A stretch of DNA of 64,000 nt from Candidatus Streptomyces philanthi (GTDB lineage Bacteria; Actinomycetota; Actinomycetes; Streptomycetales; Streptomycetaceae), in contig CP073042.1 of assembly GCA_018114805.1 (NCBI GenBank), positions 124,001 through 188,000 of the forward strand, given 5' to 3'. This document shows positions 27,595 to 37,853 of the stretch, piece after piece (within the stretch, counting starts at the first letter, position 1; every line of letters begins with the position of its first letter). Under the pieces are notes generated by a model. It was not told where the DNA came from. It saw nothing but the letters and a program-made list of their open reading frames with translations, and made no database searches. A program made the translations under genes and the position numbers.

Positions 27595-29028
27595 ATGACT
27601 GCTAAGCCGCGCATCCCGAACGTCCTGGCCAGCCGCTACGCCTCGGCGGAGCTGGCCCTCCTGTGGTCCCCCGAACACAAGGTAGCGCTGGAGAGGCGGC
27701 TGTGGCTGGCCGTGCTGCGCGCCAAGAAGGACCTGGGCATCGAGGTGCCGGACGCCGCCATCGCCGACTACGAGCGGGTCCTTGAGCAGGTGGACCTGGA
27801 GTCGATCGCCGAGCGCGAGAAGGTCACGCGGCACGACGTCAAGGCGCGGATCGAGGAGTTCAACGCGCTGGCCGGGCACGAGCAGGTGCACAAGGGCATG
27901 ACGTCCCGGGACCTGACCGAGAACGTCGAGCAGTTGCAGGTCAGGCTCTCGCTGGAGCTGGTGCGCGACCGCGTGGTCGCGGTGCTCGCCCGGCTCACCG
28001 CGCTGGCAGCCGAGCACGCCGAGCTGGTCATGGCCGGGCGCTCGCACAACGTCGCGGCGCAGGCCACCACGCTCGGCAAGCGCTTCGCCACCGGCGCCGA
28101 CGAACTCCTGGTGGCCTTCGCGCGCCTCACAGAACTGCTCGACCGCTACCCGCTGCGCGGCATCAAGGGCCCGGTCGGCACCGCGCAGGACATGCTCGAC
28201 CTGTTCGGCGGCGACGCGTCGAAGCTGGCCGACCTCGAACAGCGCATCGCCGGGCACCTCGGCTTCGGGAGCGCCTTCACCTCCGTCGGCCAGGTCTACC
28301 CGCGCTCCCTGGACTACGAGGTGGTCACGGCCCTGGTGCAGGTGGCCGCCGCCCCCTCGTCGATCGCCAAGACGATCCGGCTGATGGCCGGCCACGAGCT
28401 GGTCACCGAGGGGTTCAAGCCGGGACAGGTCGGCTCGTCCGCGATGCCGCACAAGATGAACACGCGCTCCTGCGAGCGGGTGAACGGCCTGACAGTGATC
28501 CTGCGCGGCTACGCGTCGATGACCGGCGAGCTGGCGGGCGACCAGTGGAACGAGGGCGACGTCTCGTGCTCGGTGGTGCGCCGCGTCGCGCTGCCGGACG
28601 CCTTCTTCGCGCTGGACGGCCTGCTGGAGACGTTCCTGACGGTGCTAGACGAGTTCGGCGCCTTCCCGGCCGTCGTCGCGCGTGAACTCGACCGCTACCT
28701 GCCGTTCCTGGCCACCACCAAGGTGCTGATGGGGGCCGTGCGGGCGGGCGTGGGCCGCGAGGAGGCGCACGAGGCGATCAAGGAGAACGCGGTGGCGGCG
28801 GCGTTGGCCATGCGCGAGCAGGGCGTCGAGCGCAACGAGCTGTTGGACACCCTCGCGGCGGACGAGCGCCTTCCGCTGGACCGGGCGGCGCTGGACGCCC
28901 TGATGGCCGACAAGCTCTCGTTCACCGGTGCCGCCGCGGACCAGGTGGCCTCGGTGGTCGCCCGCGTCGAGGAGATCACCAGGCGGTACCCGGAGGCTGC
29001 CGGGTACGCGCCGGGGTCGATCCTCTGA
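27595..29028 (+). CDS. purB: Adenylosuccinate lyase
   Basis: A 477-residue enzyme acting twice in purine synthesis: it splits SAICAR to AICAR and adenylosuccinate to AMP, releasing fumarate. The fumarase/aspartase signature SSAMPHKMN (near residue 288) holds the mobile catalytic serine loop. AGRSHNVAAQATTLGKRF and GMTSRDLTENV provide the other active-site segments. It is intact and of normal length. A TAGACT sequence (27581-27586), nine bases before ATG 27595, resembles a -10 box, so transcription may start at or near the start codon. mug follows after 17 bases. Confidence 0.96.
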   Translation: MTAKPRIPNVLASRYASAELALLWSPEHKVALERRLWLAVLRAKKDLGIEVPDAAIADYERVLEQVDLESIAEREKVTRHDVKARIEEFNALAGHEQVHKGMTSRDLTENVEQLQVRLSLELVRDRVVAVLARLTALAAEHAELVMAGRSHNVAAQATTLGKRFATGADELLVAFARLTELLDRYPLRGIKGPVGTAQDMLDLFGGDASKLADLEQRIAGHLGFGSAFTSVGQVYPRSLDYEVVTALVQVAAAPSSIAKTIRLMAGHELVTEGFKPGQVGSSAMPHKMNTRSCERVNGLTVILRGYASMTGELAGDQWNEGDVSCSVVRRVALPDAFFALDGLLETFLTVLDEFGAFPAVVARELDRYLPFLATTKVLMGAVRAGVGREEAHEAIKENAVAAALAMREQGVERNELLDTLAADERLPLDRAALDALMADKLSFTGAAADQVASVVARVEEITRRYPEAAGYAPGSIL

Positions 29029-29045
29029 GCCCCGCCGGCCGCCGC

Positions 29046-29565
29046 GTGAGCCACGAGGAGTTGGCCGCCGCCCGCGACCGCGTCGTGCCCGACGTGGTCG
29101 CGCCGGGGCTGCGCGTCCTGTTCTGCGGCATCAACCCGGGGCTGATGTCGGCGGCGACCGGCCACCACTTCGCCGGCCCGGGCAACCGGTTCTGGCCGGT
29201 CCTGCACGCCTCCGGGTTCACGCCACGGCGGCTGCGCCCGGACGAGGAGCGGGAGTTGCTGACGTACGGACTCGGCATCACCAACGTGGTGGCCCGGGCC
29301 AGCGCGCGCCGACGAGTACCGCGAGGGCGGGCGGATACTGCGCGAGAAGGTGGCCCGCCTGCGACCGGCGTGGCTCGCGGTCGTCGGCGTCACCGCCTAC
29401 CGGGTGGCCTTCCACGACCGCAAGGCCCAAGTCGGCCCGCAGGACGCCTCGCTGGGCGACACCCGGGTGTGGGTGCTGCCCAACCCGAGCGGCCTGAACG
29501 CGCACTGGAGCCTGAAGACCATGGCCGAGGAGTACGGCCGGCTGCGCGCCGCCGCGAGCGACTGA
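29046..29565 (+). pseudogene. mug: G/U mismatch-specific uracil-DNA glycosylase (Mug), one frameshift
   Basis: A DNA repair enzyme that removes uracil or ethenocytosine from mismatches. The catalytic-loop motif is GINPGLMSAATGHHFAGPGN, followed by RFWPVLHASGF and YGLGITNVVAR. At about 29312 the frame shifts, and DEYREGGRILREKV continues through VLPNPSGLNAHWSL to TGA 29565. GTG 29046 lies 17 bases after purB, so the two are probably co-transcribed. The product is complete apart from this lesion. Confidence 0.85.
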
Positions 29566-29638
29566 ACCCGGCCGCCCCCGCCGCCCACCTGTCAGCGGGG
29601 GCGCACGACCGGCTCCGTACGCGACGCTCCGGGCGGGC

Positions 29639-30379
29639 TCAGGCGTCCCGCCGCTCCAGGGCCCGCCAACCCGCCGCCGCCAGGAGCAGGGTCCAGGCGG
29701 CCAGGACCGCGAGGCCGGGCCAGGGGACGAGCCCCGCCCAGAGGGTGGTGTGCAGGACGCCCTGACCGGCCGCGTCCGGCAGGAACCGGGTCACCCGGAA
29801 CACCGGCGAGCCCGTGCCCAGAACGGGTTGGACGAAGGTGAGCAGCGGGACCAGCAGGTCGAGGGCGGCCACCGGGCCACGGAGCACGGTGGCGACGCCG
29901 GAGGCCAGCACGGCGATCAGGCCGAGGTAGAGCCCGCAGCCGAGGACGGCGCGCGACGCGCCCGGGGCGCCGAGGCCCATCCCGTACTCGCCGAGCAGCG
30001 CCTGACCGACCAGGAACGAGACGAGGCCGGTCGCGGTGCCCACCGCGAGCCCGAGACCGCCGACGACGGCGAGCTTGCAGCCGTAGAACAGCCCGCGGCG
30101 CGGCACCGCCGCCAACGACATCCGCAGGGCGCCGCCCTTGTACTCGCCCGTGACGACCAGCACGCCGGAGCAGAGCGCGGCCAGTTGTCCGAAGCTCAGG
30201 CCGAAGTAGGAGGAGTGGACCGGGTCGAAGTCGACCGCGCCGTCGCCCGGTTCGTGGCTGGCGCACGCCAGAGCCGAGAAGCCGGCGGTGGCCAGCGGGA
30301 CGCAGGCGAGGGCGATGAGGGTGGCGCGCACGGTGTGGACCTTGGGCCATTCCGAGCGCAGTACCGCGGTGACGTTCAT
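29639..30379 (-). CDS. ABC-2-type transporter permease
   Basis: A 246-residue membrane protein with six hydrophobic segments and the usual N-terminal RSEWPKVHTVRATL of bacterial ABC-2 permeases, with GVLVVTGEYKGGALRMSL in the cytoplasmic loop. It is the second gene of an exporter operon, starting three bases after the ATPase gene ends. The neighbouring two-component system suggests that the substrate or a stress signals its expression; typical substrates are antibiotics or lipids. Confidence 0.9.
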   Translation of the reverse strand: MNVTAVLRSEWPKVHTVRATLIALACVPLATAGFSALACASHEPGDGAVDFDPVHSSYFGLSFGQLAALCSGVLVVTGEYKGGALRMSLAAVPRRGLFYGCKLAVVGGLGLAVGTATGLVSFLVGQALLGEYGMGLGAPGASRAVLGCGLYLGLIAVLASGVATVLRGPVAALDLLVPLLTFVQPVLGTGSPVFRVTRFLPDAAGQGVLHTTLWAGLVPWPGLAVLAAWTLLLAAAGWRALERRDA

Positions 30380-30382
30380 GGT

Positions 30383-31307
30383 TCAGCCTCCCGTCGCGGG
30401 GTTGCGGGCGGCGTACTGTGTGACGTCGGCCGTCAGACGCAGGTACGCCTCTTCCAACGAGACCGGGGCGTAGGTGAGTTCGAGCAGCGGTACGCCGCCG
30501 GTCGCCGCGAGTTCGCCGACGCGGGCCGCCGTGACGTCCGGCAGGCACCAACGCCCGTCGCCGTCCGGCGCGCCGGCGAACCCCACCGAGGCCAACACGT
30601 CGCACAGCCGCTCGGGTTCGGTGGTGCGCAGGTACGCCCGAGGGCTGCTGTGCGCGGCGATAAAGGCGGTCATCGGTGTATCGGCGAGCAGCCGGCCGCG
30701 GCCGAGGACGACGAGGTGGTCCGCGGTGCGGGTGATCTCCCCCATCAGATGGCTGGAGACCAGCACAGTGCGCCCGTCGGCGGCCAGGCGGCGCAGCAAC
30801 TCCCGTATCCACACGATGCCCTCAGGATCCAGGCCGTTGGTCGGCTCGTCCAGCATCAGCACGGGCGGATCGCCGAGCAGCGCGGCGGCGATCCCGAGCC
30901 GCTGCCGCATGCCGAGCGAGAAGGTGCCCACGCGGCGCCGCGCGACGGCATCGAGGCCGGTCTCGGCGAGCACCTCGGCGATCCGCCGGTGCGGGATGTC
31001 GTTGCTGTACGCGAGGCAGCGCAGGTGGTCCCGGGCGGTGCGGGCGCCGAGCGCGGCTCCGGCGTCCAGCAGCGCGCCGGCCAGCCGCAGCGGCCTGGGC
31101 GCCGAGCGGTAGGGCCGGCCGCCGACGGTCACCTGTCCCGCGGGGCCGGTCCAGGCCGAGGGCGATACGCAGGGTGGTGGACTTGCCGGCGCCGTTGGGC
31201 CCGAGGAAGCTGGTGACCCAGCCGGGTCGGACGGTGAAGGTGACGTCGTCCACGGTGCGGATGGGGCCGTAGTCCTTGCGCAGGTCCCGTACGTCGATCG
31301 AGGTCAT
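30383..31307 (-). pseudogene. ABC transporter ATP-binding protein, one frameshift
   Basis: [16 protein letters not shown] starts a nucleotide-binding domain with Walker [12 protein letters not shown]. The frame changes near 31137, between LDRPRG and VTVGGRPYR. Signature [12 protein letters not shown], Walker [17 protein letters not shown] and the H-loop VLVSSHLMGEI follow, with a C-terminal extension to TGA 30383. All functional motifs exist, so loss may be only apparent. It energises the permease next to it and is divergent from the histidine kinase. Confidence 0.85.
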
Positions 31308-31414
31308 GCCGCCACACTGCCGGCTGCGCGGCATCCGGTGCCTCCCCCGCGCGCGGGTCGCTCCTCCCGTTGGCGGGGGATTCGGCGGACGCCTCGCGCT
31401 GGCACGATGTGCAG

Positions 31415-32672
31415 GTGAACCTGATAGACGTCCTGTTCAGGCCGTTGGCGCGGGCCGAGACCTACAACGCGCTGGCTGCATCTGCTCGTCGGTGGGGTCT
31501 TCGCGTCCATCTGCCTGTTCGTCTTTCCCGGCACCTCGGCGGCGGGCCCGTTGAGCTGGGCCGGCTTCCTGGTGCTGCCCGTGCCGATCCTGCTCGCGCT
31601 GAGCCTGATCCCGGCGATGCGGTCGGCCGAGGGCGTACAGGCCCGGCTGATGCTCGCCCCCGGCCGGTCGTCGGCCGCCTCCGACGAGGGCGGCTCCCGG
31701 AGCGGGGGTGGGGCGGGGCGGCGGGGTGGGCGGCGCGCGCCGGGGCCGGCAGACCCGGGCATCTCGGTGGCGCCCGAGCGCGGTTGGGCCGAGCGCGGCC
31801 ACACCGCACTGTGGCTGCTGGTGCGGGTTCTGGCGGGGACGGCGGTGCTGGTGGCGACGGTGTAGTTGCCGGGGCTTTCGGTGCGGCTGGTCACCGGGCC
31901 GGGCGGGTGGTGGGTGCTGTTGACGCCACTGCCGTTGGTCGCACTGGCCGGGCTGGTGGTGGGCGTGGGGACCGCGGTGGCGCAGGCGGCGCGCTGGCTA
32001 CTGGCGCCGTCGAGCGAGGAACGGCTGGCAGCGCTGGAAGAGCGTACGGAGCGCTTGCTGGAGCACAACCGGATGGCGAGGGAGTTGCACGATTCGATCG
32101 GCCACGCGCTCACCGTCGCCGTGGTGCAGGCCGGGGCGGCGCGCGCGGCGGGCTCGGCACAGTTCACCGAGCGCGCGCTCGCGGCCATCGAGGACACCGG
32201 TCGGCGGGCACTTGAGGACCTAGAACGGGTGCTGCGGCTGCTGCGGCAGGACGAGCCGGACTCAGCGCACGCGCCCCGCCGCCCGGCGCTCACCGATCTG
32301 GAGCGGCTCGTCGAGTCGGCCCGGGCGGCACCCCCGTCGACGCCGAGGTGACCGGGGCCATCGAGCGGATGCCGGGGCCACTGTCGCGGGAGGGCTACCG
32401 CATCGTGCAGGAGGCGCTGACCAACGCGCTGCGGCATGCCGGCCCGGTGCCGGTCGTGCTGCGCGTCGCGGCCCGGGACGCGGAACTCGAACTGGACATC
32501 CGCAACCCGCTGCCGACGGCGGACGCCGCCCGGGCCGGCGGTGCGGGCGGCGGCAGCGGGCTGCGTGGCATCCGGGAGCGGGCCGCGCTGCTCGGCAGAG
32601 AGGCGCACACTGGGCCAGCGGACGGCCGGTGGCGGGTGCCGCGTACGGCTGCCGCTGAACCGGTTCCCGTGA
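31415..32672 (+). pseudogene. HisKA_3-type sensor histidine kinase, several frameshifts and a stop
   Basis: N-terminal [18 protein letters not shown] is followed after a shift near 31480 by membrane segments (FASICLFVFPGTS; FLVLPVPILLALSLIP). A premature TAG at 31863-31865 interrupts the next segment. The dimerisation box MARELHDSIGHALTVAVVQA carries the phospho-His. A shift near 32333 precedes VQEALTNALRHAG (N box) and GSGLRGIRERAALLG (G box). A final shift near 32645 leads to RVRLPLNRFP and TGA 32672. At least four lesions make this one of the most damaged genes, yet its regulator is intact. Start GTG 31415 has no clear ribosome site. Confidence 0.8.
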
Positions 32673-32715
32673 GGGACGAGCGGGGCCGGTCCAGCCCGCG
32701 GACTAGGGTGTTCGC

Positions 32716-33363
32716 ATGCCGGTGACCGTCCTCCTCGATGACGAACAGCTCGTACGGGCCGGGCTGCACGCGATTCTCAGCGCGCAGCCGGACATCGTGG
32801 TGGTCGGCGAGGCCGCGGACGGCGCCGCGGTGTTGCCCCTGGTGCGCGAGCTGCGCCCGGACGTGGTCGCGATGGACGTGCGGATGCCGCTGCTCGACGG
32901 CATCGAGGCGACGCGGGCCGTGCTGCGCTCGGTGCCTAATCCGCCGAAGATCCTCGTGGTGACGACGTTCGAGAACGACGAGTACGTCTACGAGGCGCTG
33001 CGCGCGGGAGCCGACGGCTTCCTGCTCAAGCGCGCCCGGCCGGCCGAGATCGTGCACGCGGTGCGGCTGGTGGCCGCGGGCGACTCGCTGCTGTTCCCCG
33101 CCGCCGTGCGGTCGCTGGCGGCGGCGTACGGCAACGCGCGGGCCCGCGCGACCATGGAGCGCGCCGCGCTGACGGCCCGCGAGGAGGAGGTGGTGCGGCT
33201 GATGGCGCGCGGCCTGTCCAACGCGGAGATCGCCGGGCGTCTGGTGGTCGGCACCGAGACGGTCAAGACGCACGTCAGCGCGGTGCTCGGCAAGCTCGGC
33301 GCCCGCGACCGCACCCAGGCGGTGATCGCCGCGTACGAGTCGGGGTTCGTCGCGCCGCGGTGA
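32716..33363 (+). CDS. NarL/LuxR-type response regulator
   Basis: A 215-residue two-component regulator. The receiver has the acidic pocket in VLLDDEQLV, phospho-Asp in VVAMDVRMPLLDG (near residue 55), Thr in VVTTFEND and Lys in FLLKRARP. The LuxR-type HTH follows from about residue 150: LTAREEEVVRLMARGLSNAEI and GTETVKTHVSAVLGKL. It is intact and lies 43 bases after the kinase. It probably activates the divergent ABC exporter in response to its kinase. Confidence 0.93.
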   Translation: MPVTVLLDDEQLVRAGLHAILSAQPDIVVVGEAADGAAVLPLVRELRPDVVAMDVRMPLLDGIEATRAVLRSVPNPPKILVVTTFENDEYVYEALRAGADGFLLKRARPAEIVHAVRLVAAGDSLLFPAAVRSLAAAYGNARARATMERAALTAREEEVVRLMARGLSNAEIAGRLVVGTETVKTHVSAVLGKLGARDRTQAVIAAYESGFVAPR

Positions 33364-33500
33364 GCCACGCCGGCCGCCGCCTAACACGCGAGTGGGCCGA
33401 GTGGCAGGTGAGATGGCTGATTGTGGCGCCACTGGAGAGGTCGCCGGGAGGGGCGCCAACAGATACGATCCGGCAAACACGCACAGGTAGGGAGAGCGGA

Positions 33501-34639
33501 TTGGGGCGGCTCACCGGCGGGGACCCGTCACTGCTGCGGCGGATCAACTCCGCCGTGGTGCTGCACGCGCTGCGGACCGTGGAGTCCGCGACTCTCACGG
33601 ATCTGGTTCGGGTCACCGGGCTTTCGCGCCCGACGGTCGAGGGAGTGGTCGAGGGGCTGACGGACAGCGGTCCGGTGGTGGAGACGCCCGCCGAGGAGGG
33701 CGAGGCCCGCCGGCAGGGACGCACGGCGCGCAGGTTCCGCTTCCGCGCGGAGGCGGGGCACCTGTGCGGCATCGAGATCGGCCCGCACCGCGTCTCGGCG
33801 CTCCTGTCCGAACTCGACGGCCGGCTGCTCGGCTCGGTGTCCCGGGAGGTCACCGTGACGGCCTCGGCCGACGAACGGCTGGAGCGGCTGCGCGGGGGCG
33901 TGCCGACCTGTTGAAGCGCGCAGTTCGCTGCGGGCGGTCGGTGTGGGCAGCCCTGGCATCGTGGACGCCGAGGGCAACGTGGCGCTCAGCACCGCGCTGC
34001 CCGGCTGGACCGGGCTGCCGCTGGGCGACCGGCTGCGCCGCTCGTTCCGCTGCCCGGTCCTGGTGGAGAACGACGCGAACACGGCGGCCGTCGCCGAGCA
34101 CTGGCAGGGCGCCGCGACCCGCTCCAACGACGTCGTGTTCGTCCTGGCCGGGCTGAGCCCGGGGGCCGGCGCGCTGATCGGCGGCCGGCTGCACCGCGGC
34201 TTCGGCGGCGCGGCCGGCGAGATCGGGGCGCTGCACCTGCTGGGCGGCGAGGCGCCGCCGGAGCAGGTCCTGTCCACCACAGGGGAGCCGCTGCACCCGC
34301 TGGACGAGGAGCAAGGTGGCCCGCGTGTTCGCGCTGGCCAGGGCGGGCGACGTCGGGGCGCGGGTGGCCGAGTCGCGGTTCATCCGGCGCCTGGTGCACG
34401 ACGTGACGGCGCTGGTGCTCGACCCGGAGTTGGTCGTGGTGGGCGGCTGGGCCGCCGGGCTGGACGGGGTGCTGGACCCGCTGCGTACGGAACTCGCCCG
34501 CTACTGCCTGCGCCCGCCCCTGGTGGCCCAGTCCATCCTCGGCGAGGCGGCCATCGCGACGGGCGCGCTCCGGCTGGCGCTCGACCACGTGGAGGAGCAA
34601 CTGTTCGCGGTGGAGAGCACGGTCACCGCCCGCCGCTAG
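33501..34639 (+). pseudogene. ROK-family transcriptional regulator, two frameshifts
   Basis: A winged-HTH domain (LRRINSAVVLHALRTVESA, LTDLVRVTGLSRPTVEGVVE) is fused to a sugar-kinase-like ROK domain (GHLCGIEIGPHRVSALLSEL; VGVGSPGIVDAEGNVALS; LVENDANTAAVAEHWQG; AGLSPGAGALIGGRLHRGFG; AAGEIGALHL). The frame shifts near 33905 and near 34312. TTG 33501 is chosen because AGGGAGAG stands just before it and the resulting MGRLTGGDPSLLRRINSAV is the family's usual N-terminus. The Cys-rich zinc motif of many ROK proteins is not evident. It probably senses a sugar and acts on distant genes. Confidence 0.82.
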
Positions 34640-34646
34640 TAGCCGA

Positions 34647-34675
34647 CTCCGGGGCCGGCCGTGCGGGCCCCGGAG
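34647..34675. terminator. Hairpin between convergent ROK and GntR genes
   Basis: A perfect 10-bp stem (34647-34656 with 34666-34675) with a 9-base loop lies seven bases after the ROK stop codon. Confidence 0.75.
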
Positions 34676-34836
34676 CCGGGCCCGGGTGCGCGTCGGATGC
34701 GCCGGTGCGTCAGGCCCGCCGACGGGGCGGCTCTCGCGGGTACGTCAGCGGCGCGCGTGGCCCCGCACGCGGTCGCCGGCCGGGCCGCACGCGGGGCTCG
34801 GGCTCCGTCGCGGCGGCCGGCCGGCGGGGCGGGGGT

Positions 34837-35625
34837 TCAGCTCGCCAGCAGGTCGGGCGGCGTGTCGCCGAAGGTCAGACGGCAGGTGTCGGCGCGGTAG
34901 GCCGCCACGCTGACGGCCGCTGTCCGGCCCGCCGACAGGTACCGGGTGGTCACGACGAGGACCGGGGCGCCGGGCAGCCGGTCCAGGGCCCTGGCGTCGT
35001 CCGCGTGGGCCGAGCCGAGCTCCACCGTGCGCTCCTGGCCGTCGAGTTCCAGCCGGCGCAGCTCGCGGAGGACCGAGCGCGCCCGGGCCGCTCCCCCGGC
35101 GGGCAGGGCCGTCGCGCTACCGGGCCCGGTCGCGGCGCTCTCGTCGCCCGTCAGCTCGGGGACGGAGCCGGCCGGCACGTACAGCAGCTCGGCGGCGACG
35201 GGCTGGCCGTCGGTGGTGAGCGCGCGCCGCACCGTGTACACGGCCTCGCCCGTCGCGGGCGACAGCAGCCGGACCACGGCGGCGGGCACGTCGCCCGACG
35301 TGCTGCCCAACGTCTGCCACGGGTCGGCGACCGCGCCGGGCCAGGCGTGCCGGCTGTCGCCGACGGCCACGCCCATGCGGGGCGGGGCGACGGTGGTGCC
35401 GACGCCACGGCGGCGCTGCAACCGACCCTCCAACTCCAGTTGTTCCAGGGCCTGTCGGAGCGTGGCGCGCGCGACGCCGAACCGTGCCGCCAGGTCGCGC
35501 TCGTTGGGCAGGATCTCGCCCGCCGCGAACTCCGAATCAAGCGCGTTGCTCAGCACCGTCTTCAAGTGCCAGTACTTCGGCTCCGGCACCGTCTCAAGCT
35601 GCGTGGTCCCCACCCTGTCCTCCAC
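34837..35625 (-). CDS. GntR/HutC-family regulator with UTRA ligand domain (DasR relative)
   Basis: A 262-residue regulator. The winged HTH (residues 15-85) reads WHLKTVLSNALDSEFAAGE, LPNERDLAARFGVARATLRQ and ALEQLELEGRLQRRRGVGTTV. A UTRA effector domain follows (AVYTVRRALTTDGQPVAAEL; ARALDRLPGAPVLVVTTRYL). UTRA regulators of this branch, such as DasR, sense phosphorylated amino sugars, but the ligand here is unknown. It is intact. A DasR-type site lies about 200 bases upstream. It is convergent with the ROK gene. Confidence 0.9.
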   Translation of the reverse strand: MEDRVGTTQLETVPEPKYWHLKTVLSNALDSEFAAGEILPNERDLAARFGVARATLRQALEQLELEGRLQRRRGVGTTVAPPRMGVAVGDSRHAWPGAVADPWQTLGSTSGDVPAAVVRLLSPATGEAVYTVRRALTTDGQPVAAELLYVPAGSVPELTGDESAATGPGSATALPAGGAARARSVLRELRRLELDGQERTVELGSAHADDARALDRLPGAPVLVVTTRYLSAGRTAAVSVAAYRADTCRLTFGDTPPDLLAS

Positions 35626-35822
35626 GTTCGCCGTGTCCGGGCCGGTCTCGCACCGGCCGCGCGTCCCCGCTGAGCCAAGCGCGCCGCGGTGCGATCGCCC
35701 CGCCCCACGAACCGATATCCGCCCCGCGGGCTCGGTCAGCCCGTCTCGCGGGCCGAAGTTATGCGCGCTTCTTTATTAAAGGTTGTTTCAGTATGGGTGT
35801 GACGATAGGACGACTGGCTGGC

Positions 35823-35836
35823 TTGGTCAAGACCAA
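35823..35836. promoter_or_regulatory. DasR-responsive-element-like palindrome
   Basis: TTGGTC-AA-GACCAA is a perfect inverted repeat and closely matches the known DasR element core TGGTC-TA-GACCA. It lies in a comparatively AT-rich patch in the gap between the GntR and polyprenyl synthetase genes, 198 bases upstream of the GntR start. The rest of this gap (35626-36137) holds no gene that I can support. Confidence 0.55.
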
Positions 35837-36137
35837 TCCCCGAGCCGTCCACGATGTGAGCCACGGGCGGCGTTCGAGCACCGCCTCGGCGCGGCCAGAA
35901 CAGGCCGCGCCGAGCTGCACCGTCTCGCGTTCGCGCCGCCGCCTCTGTCACGGCTACTGCCTGCCGCCGCTGCCGCCACCGCGGGCGACCGATGTCGGAC
36001 GGCTCAGCCGGGAAAACGCCCGGTCGACCTCAACTCCCGTCGCGGTTAGGCGTGGTGGAGCTTTCCAGCCACTGGGCGAGGCCGGCCAGGACCACGCCGC
36101 CCCCCCACGTGGTCGGTGGGTCCGGCGATGGTCCGGG

Positions 36138-37473
36138 TCACCGCGTTCCCTCCTGTTCCTGGCCGGTGGGCGGTGCCTGTCCCGGGCCGGCGGGTGGTGA
36201 CGCCGGCCGCCGGCCCGGGGACGCGGGGGCGGCCGGTGGGGTGCCGGTGGTCTCGGCGAGCAGGCGGCGCACCTGGTCCGCCGCGTACGGTTCCAGGTTG
36301 GCCGCTCCCAGGTGACGCTGGGACTGCCGGGCGAAGCGCGCGATCTTCGCCTGGACCAGGTCGCGGGCGCCGATGGCGACGAGCCGTGCCCGCAGGTCAT
36401 CCAGTTCGGCGCCGCTGAGGTCGGTGCGGCCCACGGCGTGCTCCAGCAGGTCGAGCGCGGCCCGGTCCTCGGCCCTGGCGGCCAGGGCGTGGGCGAGGGC
36501 CAGCAGGTAGGTGGGCTTGCCCTGCCGTACGTCGCCACCGCTCGGCTTTCCGGTGGCGCGCGGGTCGGCGAAGAGGTCGTCCAGGTCGTCCCGGAGCTGG
36601 AAGGCCAGTCCGGCACGGCGTCCGGCACGGCACAGCGCCCGGGTGGTGGCGGTGTCCGCGCCGGCCAGGACCGCGCCGAAGTGCAGCGGGCTTTCGACAG
36701 TATACCGGGCGCTCTTGAGGCGGGCGACGCGGAGCGCGCGGGTCGGGCTGAGCGCGTCGGTGGCCTGGCCCTGCACGTCCAGGTACTGGCCGGCGACCAT
36801 CTCGGTGCGCATGTCGTGCCACACGTCGTGCAGCCGGTGCGCGGTGTGCGGCGGGAGGTGGCGGTCCATCAGGAGACCCGCGACCGCGTCGTCCGCCCAG
36901 ACCAGGACCAGGTCGCCGGCGAGCACGGCGGCCGACGCGCCGAGTTGCCGCGCCGCGAGGCCCGGCGCGGCGCCCGCGTACTGGTGCGTCACGTCGGCAT
37001 GGAGCGAGGGGTGGCCGCGGCGCAGGGGGGCGGCGTCCATCAGGTCGTCGTGGACGAGCGTGCAGGTTCTGGATGAGTTCGAGCGCCGCGGCCACCCGCA
37101 GCCCCGCCCTCGCCCGCCCCACTCCCCCGCCACCGCACGCACGCAGGGCCCACCACACGAGGCGGGGGCGGATGCGGCGCCCGCCCCGCGTGGTGAAGCG
37201 GGCGACCCGCTCGGCGATGTCGTCGGCGAAGACCGGGTCCAAGTCGCGGCAGCGGGCCAGGCCGGCCGCGAGCAGCCGCTCCAGCTCCCGGTTGACGGCC
37301 CCGACCACGTCGTCGTCGACGGCGTACGGATCGTCGCCGCCGTCCGGCTCCCGCTGCGCGCCGCCCGCGGCAGAGGCGGGACGGGCACCGGGCGCGGGGG
37401 CGCCGAGCGGACCGGCGCGGGGCCTGCGCGGCAGGTCAGCCGCCATCCGGCCGATCACCTGGGTGGAGCGCAT
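36138..37473 (-). pseudogene. Polyprenyl (geranylgeranyl-type) diphosphate synthase, one frameshift
   Basis: An isoprenyl-chain-elongating enzyme with the first Asp-rich motif in LVHDDLMDAAPLRRG and the second in FQLRDDLDDLFADP. FTTRGGRRIRPRLVWWAL is the substrate-binding entry and GKPTYLLALAHAL follows motif two. Near 37065 one extra base separates AALELIQN from TLVHDDLMD. ATG 37473 is preceded by AGAGGA. The N-terminus (about 80 residues) and C-terminus are Pro/Ala-rich and variable. Chain length cannot be read safely. Directly upstream are two 11-bp direct repeats. No carotenoid or hopanoid genes are adjacent, which is unusual for this family. Confidence 0.86.
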
Positions 37474-37514
37474 CGGGGAGTCCTCTCGCCCGTCGGGAAA
37501 ATACCTCCGCCCTG

Positions 37515-37536
37515 ACATATGCCGCACATATGCCGC
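37515..37536. promoter_or_regulatory. Two adjacent 11-bp direct repeats upstream of the polyprenyl synthetase
   Basis: ACATATGCCGC occurs twice without a gap (37515-37525, 37526-37536), 42 bases before the start of the minus-strand gene. The 11-base period places both on the same DNA face, as for a regulator binding as a direct-repeat dimer. The binding protein is unknown. Confidence 0.55.
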
Positions 37537-37853
37537 GTGGGGCGCCTCGCGGGCTGCGCCGTTCGGGGACTGGGCGGCGGACCGGTGGTCGACATCCCCG
37601 TCCCCAACCTGGTGGCGGCGGGCGACACGGTACGCACCGGGCTGCCGGTGGCGCTGACGGAGCGGGCGGCGACCAGCGGGTTCCTCGCCGCCAACGCCCT
37701 GCCGCGCCGGTGGGGGCTGCGCGGCCACGCCCTGTGGACGGTGCCCGGGCGCGGGCGCGTGGCCGCCCTCCGCTGGGCGGCGGCGCGCACCGGCGATCGC
37801 GGTCGAGGCTTGTCCCCACGGTTCCGGACGCGGGTTACGGGTACGGCGGCTGG

